Of a stretch of DNA of 6,574 nucleotides, positions 6,086 through 6,574 are shown piece after piece (the stretch's first letter is position 1; the number at the start of each line of letters is the position of its first letter). The position numbers were made by a program, and so were the translations under genes. The notes beneath the pieces were generated by a model. That model did no database searches and had not been told where the DNA came from. It worked only from the letters and a program-made list of their open reading frames with translations. This DNA is from Syntrophaceae bacterium (GTDB lineage Bacteria; Desulfobacterota; Syntrophorhabdia; Syntrophorhabdales; WCHB1-27): positions 3,240 to 9,813 of the forward strand of contig PLSJ01000303.1 of assembly GCA_003165115.1 (NCBI GenBank), read 5' to 3'.

Positions 6086-6574
6086 CTACTTTATCCAGCC
6101 TCGTTCCTTGTAATATTTGAGGGCGCCCGGATGAAAGGGTATGCCCGCATCCTTCGCCATTTCCTCTGCCTTCGTATACTGCATCGACTTGAGAATGCCG
6201 GGATACCGGCCGAAATTCTCCGCTATTACCTTGACGATCCTGTAGGCGACCTCGTCGGGCATATCCGACCTTACGATGATGTGCGTCCTCGACGCGACGG
6301 TCTTCACCGGCGCGTCCATGCCCCTGTAAAGACCTGCGGGAAGCGTATATGCCTCGACCCCCCTGAACCGGGTCATGGCCTTCACTTTGTCGTCGGGCAG
6401 GGAGAGAAGCTTCAGCTTTTGCTGGGAGCTGACGTTGAGTATGGACGGGGCGGGGAAGGCCGTGGTGAAGAGCAGCGCGTCGAGATGACCGTCGACCATG
6501 AGCTGCGCCGCGTCCTCGAAGCTGCAAAACTGCACCTTCATGTCGCTGTAAGAGAGGCCGTAAAGCTTGATGAC
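6086..6574 (-). CDS. TAXI family TRAP transporter solute receptor (C-terminal 162 residues, 5' end outside window)
   Basis: The minus-strand frame is open to the right edge: codons from 6574 read VIKLYGLSYSD before the Met at 6541. That Met is therefore internal and the gene is cut by the window. Relatives are about 320-340 residues, so roughly the C-terminal half is seen. It is the periplasmic receptor that captures substrate for the TRAP permease. Support comes from the TAXI-like pattern YGLSYSD, then FEDAAQLMVDGHLDALLF (receptor core with a DG-x-LDA element), then TLPAGLYRGMDAPVKTVAS (family pattern I/LPAGxYxGxDxPVxTV), then IIVRSDMPDEVAYRIVKVIAENF, and an end of FHPGALKYYKERGWIK. The F/IHPGAxxYYKExG ending is characteristic of TAXI receptors. 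The fused permease gene follows after 18 bases. TAXI proteins have been linked to glutamate, 2-oxoglutarate and related acids in studied cases, but the ligand here cannot be inferred. The signal peptide, if present, is outside the window. Confidence 0.93.
   Translation of the reverse strand, partial: VIKLYGLSYSDMKVQFCSFEDAAQLMVDGHLDALLFTTAFPAPSILNVSSQQKLKLLSLPDDKVKAMTRFRGVEAYTLPAGLYRGMDAPVKTVASRTHIIVRSDMPDEVAYRIVKVIAENFGRYPGILKSMQYTKAEEMAKDAGIPFHPGALKYYKERGWIK

Noticed and set aside
6086..6541. ATG at 6541 as the start of a short, complete receptor gene
   Set aside because: The frame stays open to the window edge and the 11 upstream codons continue the TAXI-type pattern (YGLSYSD), so the Met is internal and the gene is merely cut by the window.

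Overview
The window looks like bacterial chromosomal DNA from a GC-rich Gram-negative. It has two complete transport or enzyme operons' worth of coding sequence and almost no intergenic space. Arg AGG/AGA and Ile ATA codons are used freely despite the high GC. Together with a tripartite tricarboxylate (TTT) transporter, a TAXI-type TRAP transporter and a molybdenum hydroxylase side by side, this suggests a proteobacterium or Desulfobacterota-like anaerobe (for example of the Syntrophorhabdus or Syntrophobacter kind). That assignment is an inference from style and gene content, not proof.

Layout, left to right. Positions 3-209 (+) hold the C-terminal end of a TctB-like small membrane subunit, cut by the window edge. 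Positions 218-1726 (+) hold the complete large TctA permease of the same TTT transporter, starting 8 bases after the TctB stop behind a strong AGGAGG. A 115-base gap (1727-1841) carries a perfect extended -10 element (TGGTATAAT) and two short palindromes, so the next gene probably has its own promoter. Positions 1842-4172 (+) hold a complete 776-residue molybdopterin-binding large subunit of the xanthine dehydrogenase / CoxL superfamily. Its FAD and 2Fe-2S partner subunits are not in the window. Only two bases separate it from the end of a convergent operon on the minus strand: a complete fused DctQ-DctM TRAP permease (6067-4175), preceded by the C-terminal half of its TAXI-type periplasmic solute receptor (6574-6086, cut by the right edge).

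Working model (inference): both transporters rely on a periplasmic binding protein, and both families usually import carboxylates. The molybdenum hydroxylase between them would hydroxylate an imported aromatic, heterocyclic or acyl compound in the cytoplasm, using water as oxygen source. The substrate cannot be read from the sequence. No RNA genes, insertion sequences, CRISPR arrays, attachment sites or origins were seen. All four coding regions belong to known families. The points worth a second look are the apparently orphan catalytic subunit with unusual residues at two active-site motifs, its own promoter with candidate operators, and the 2-bp tail-to-tail junction. I did not find a convincing new biological system.
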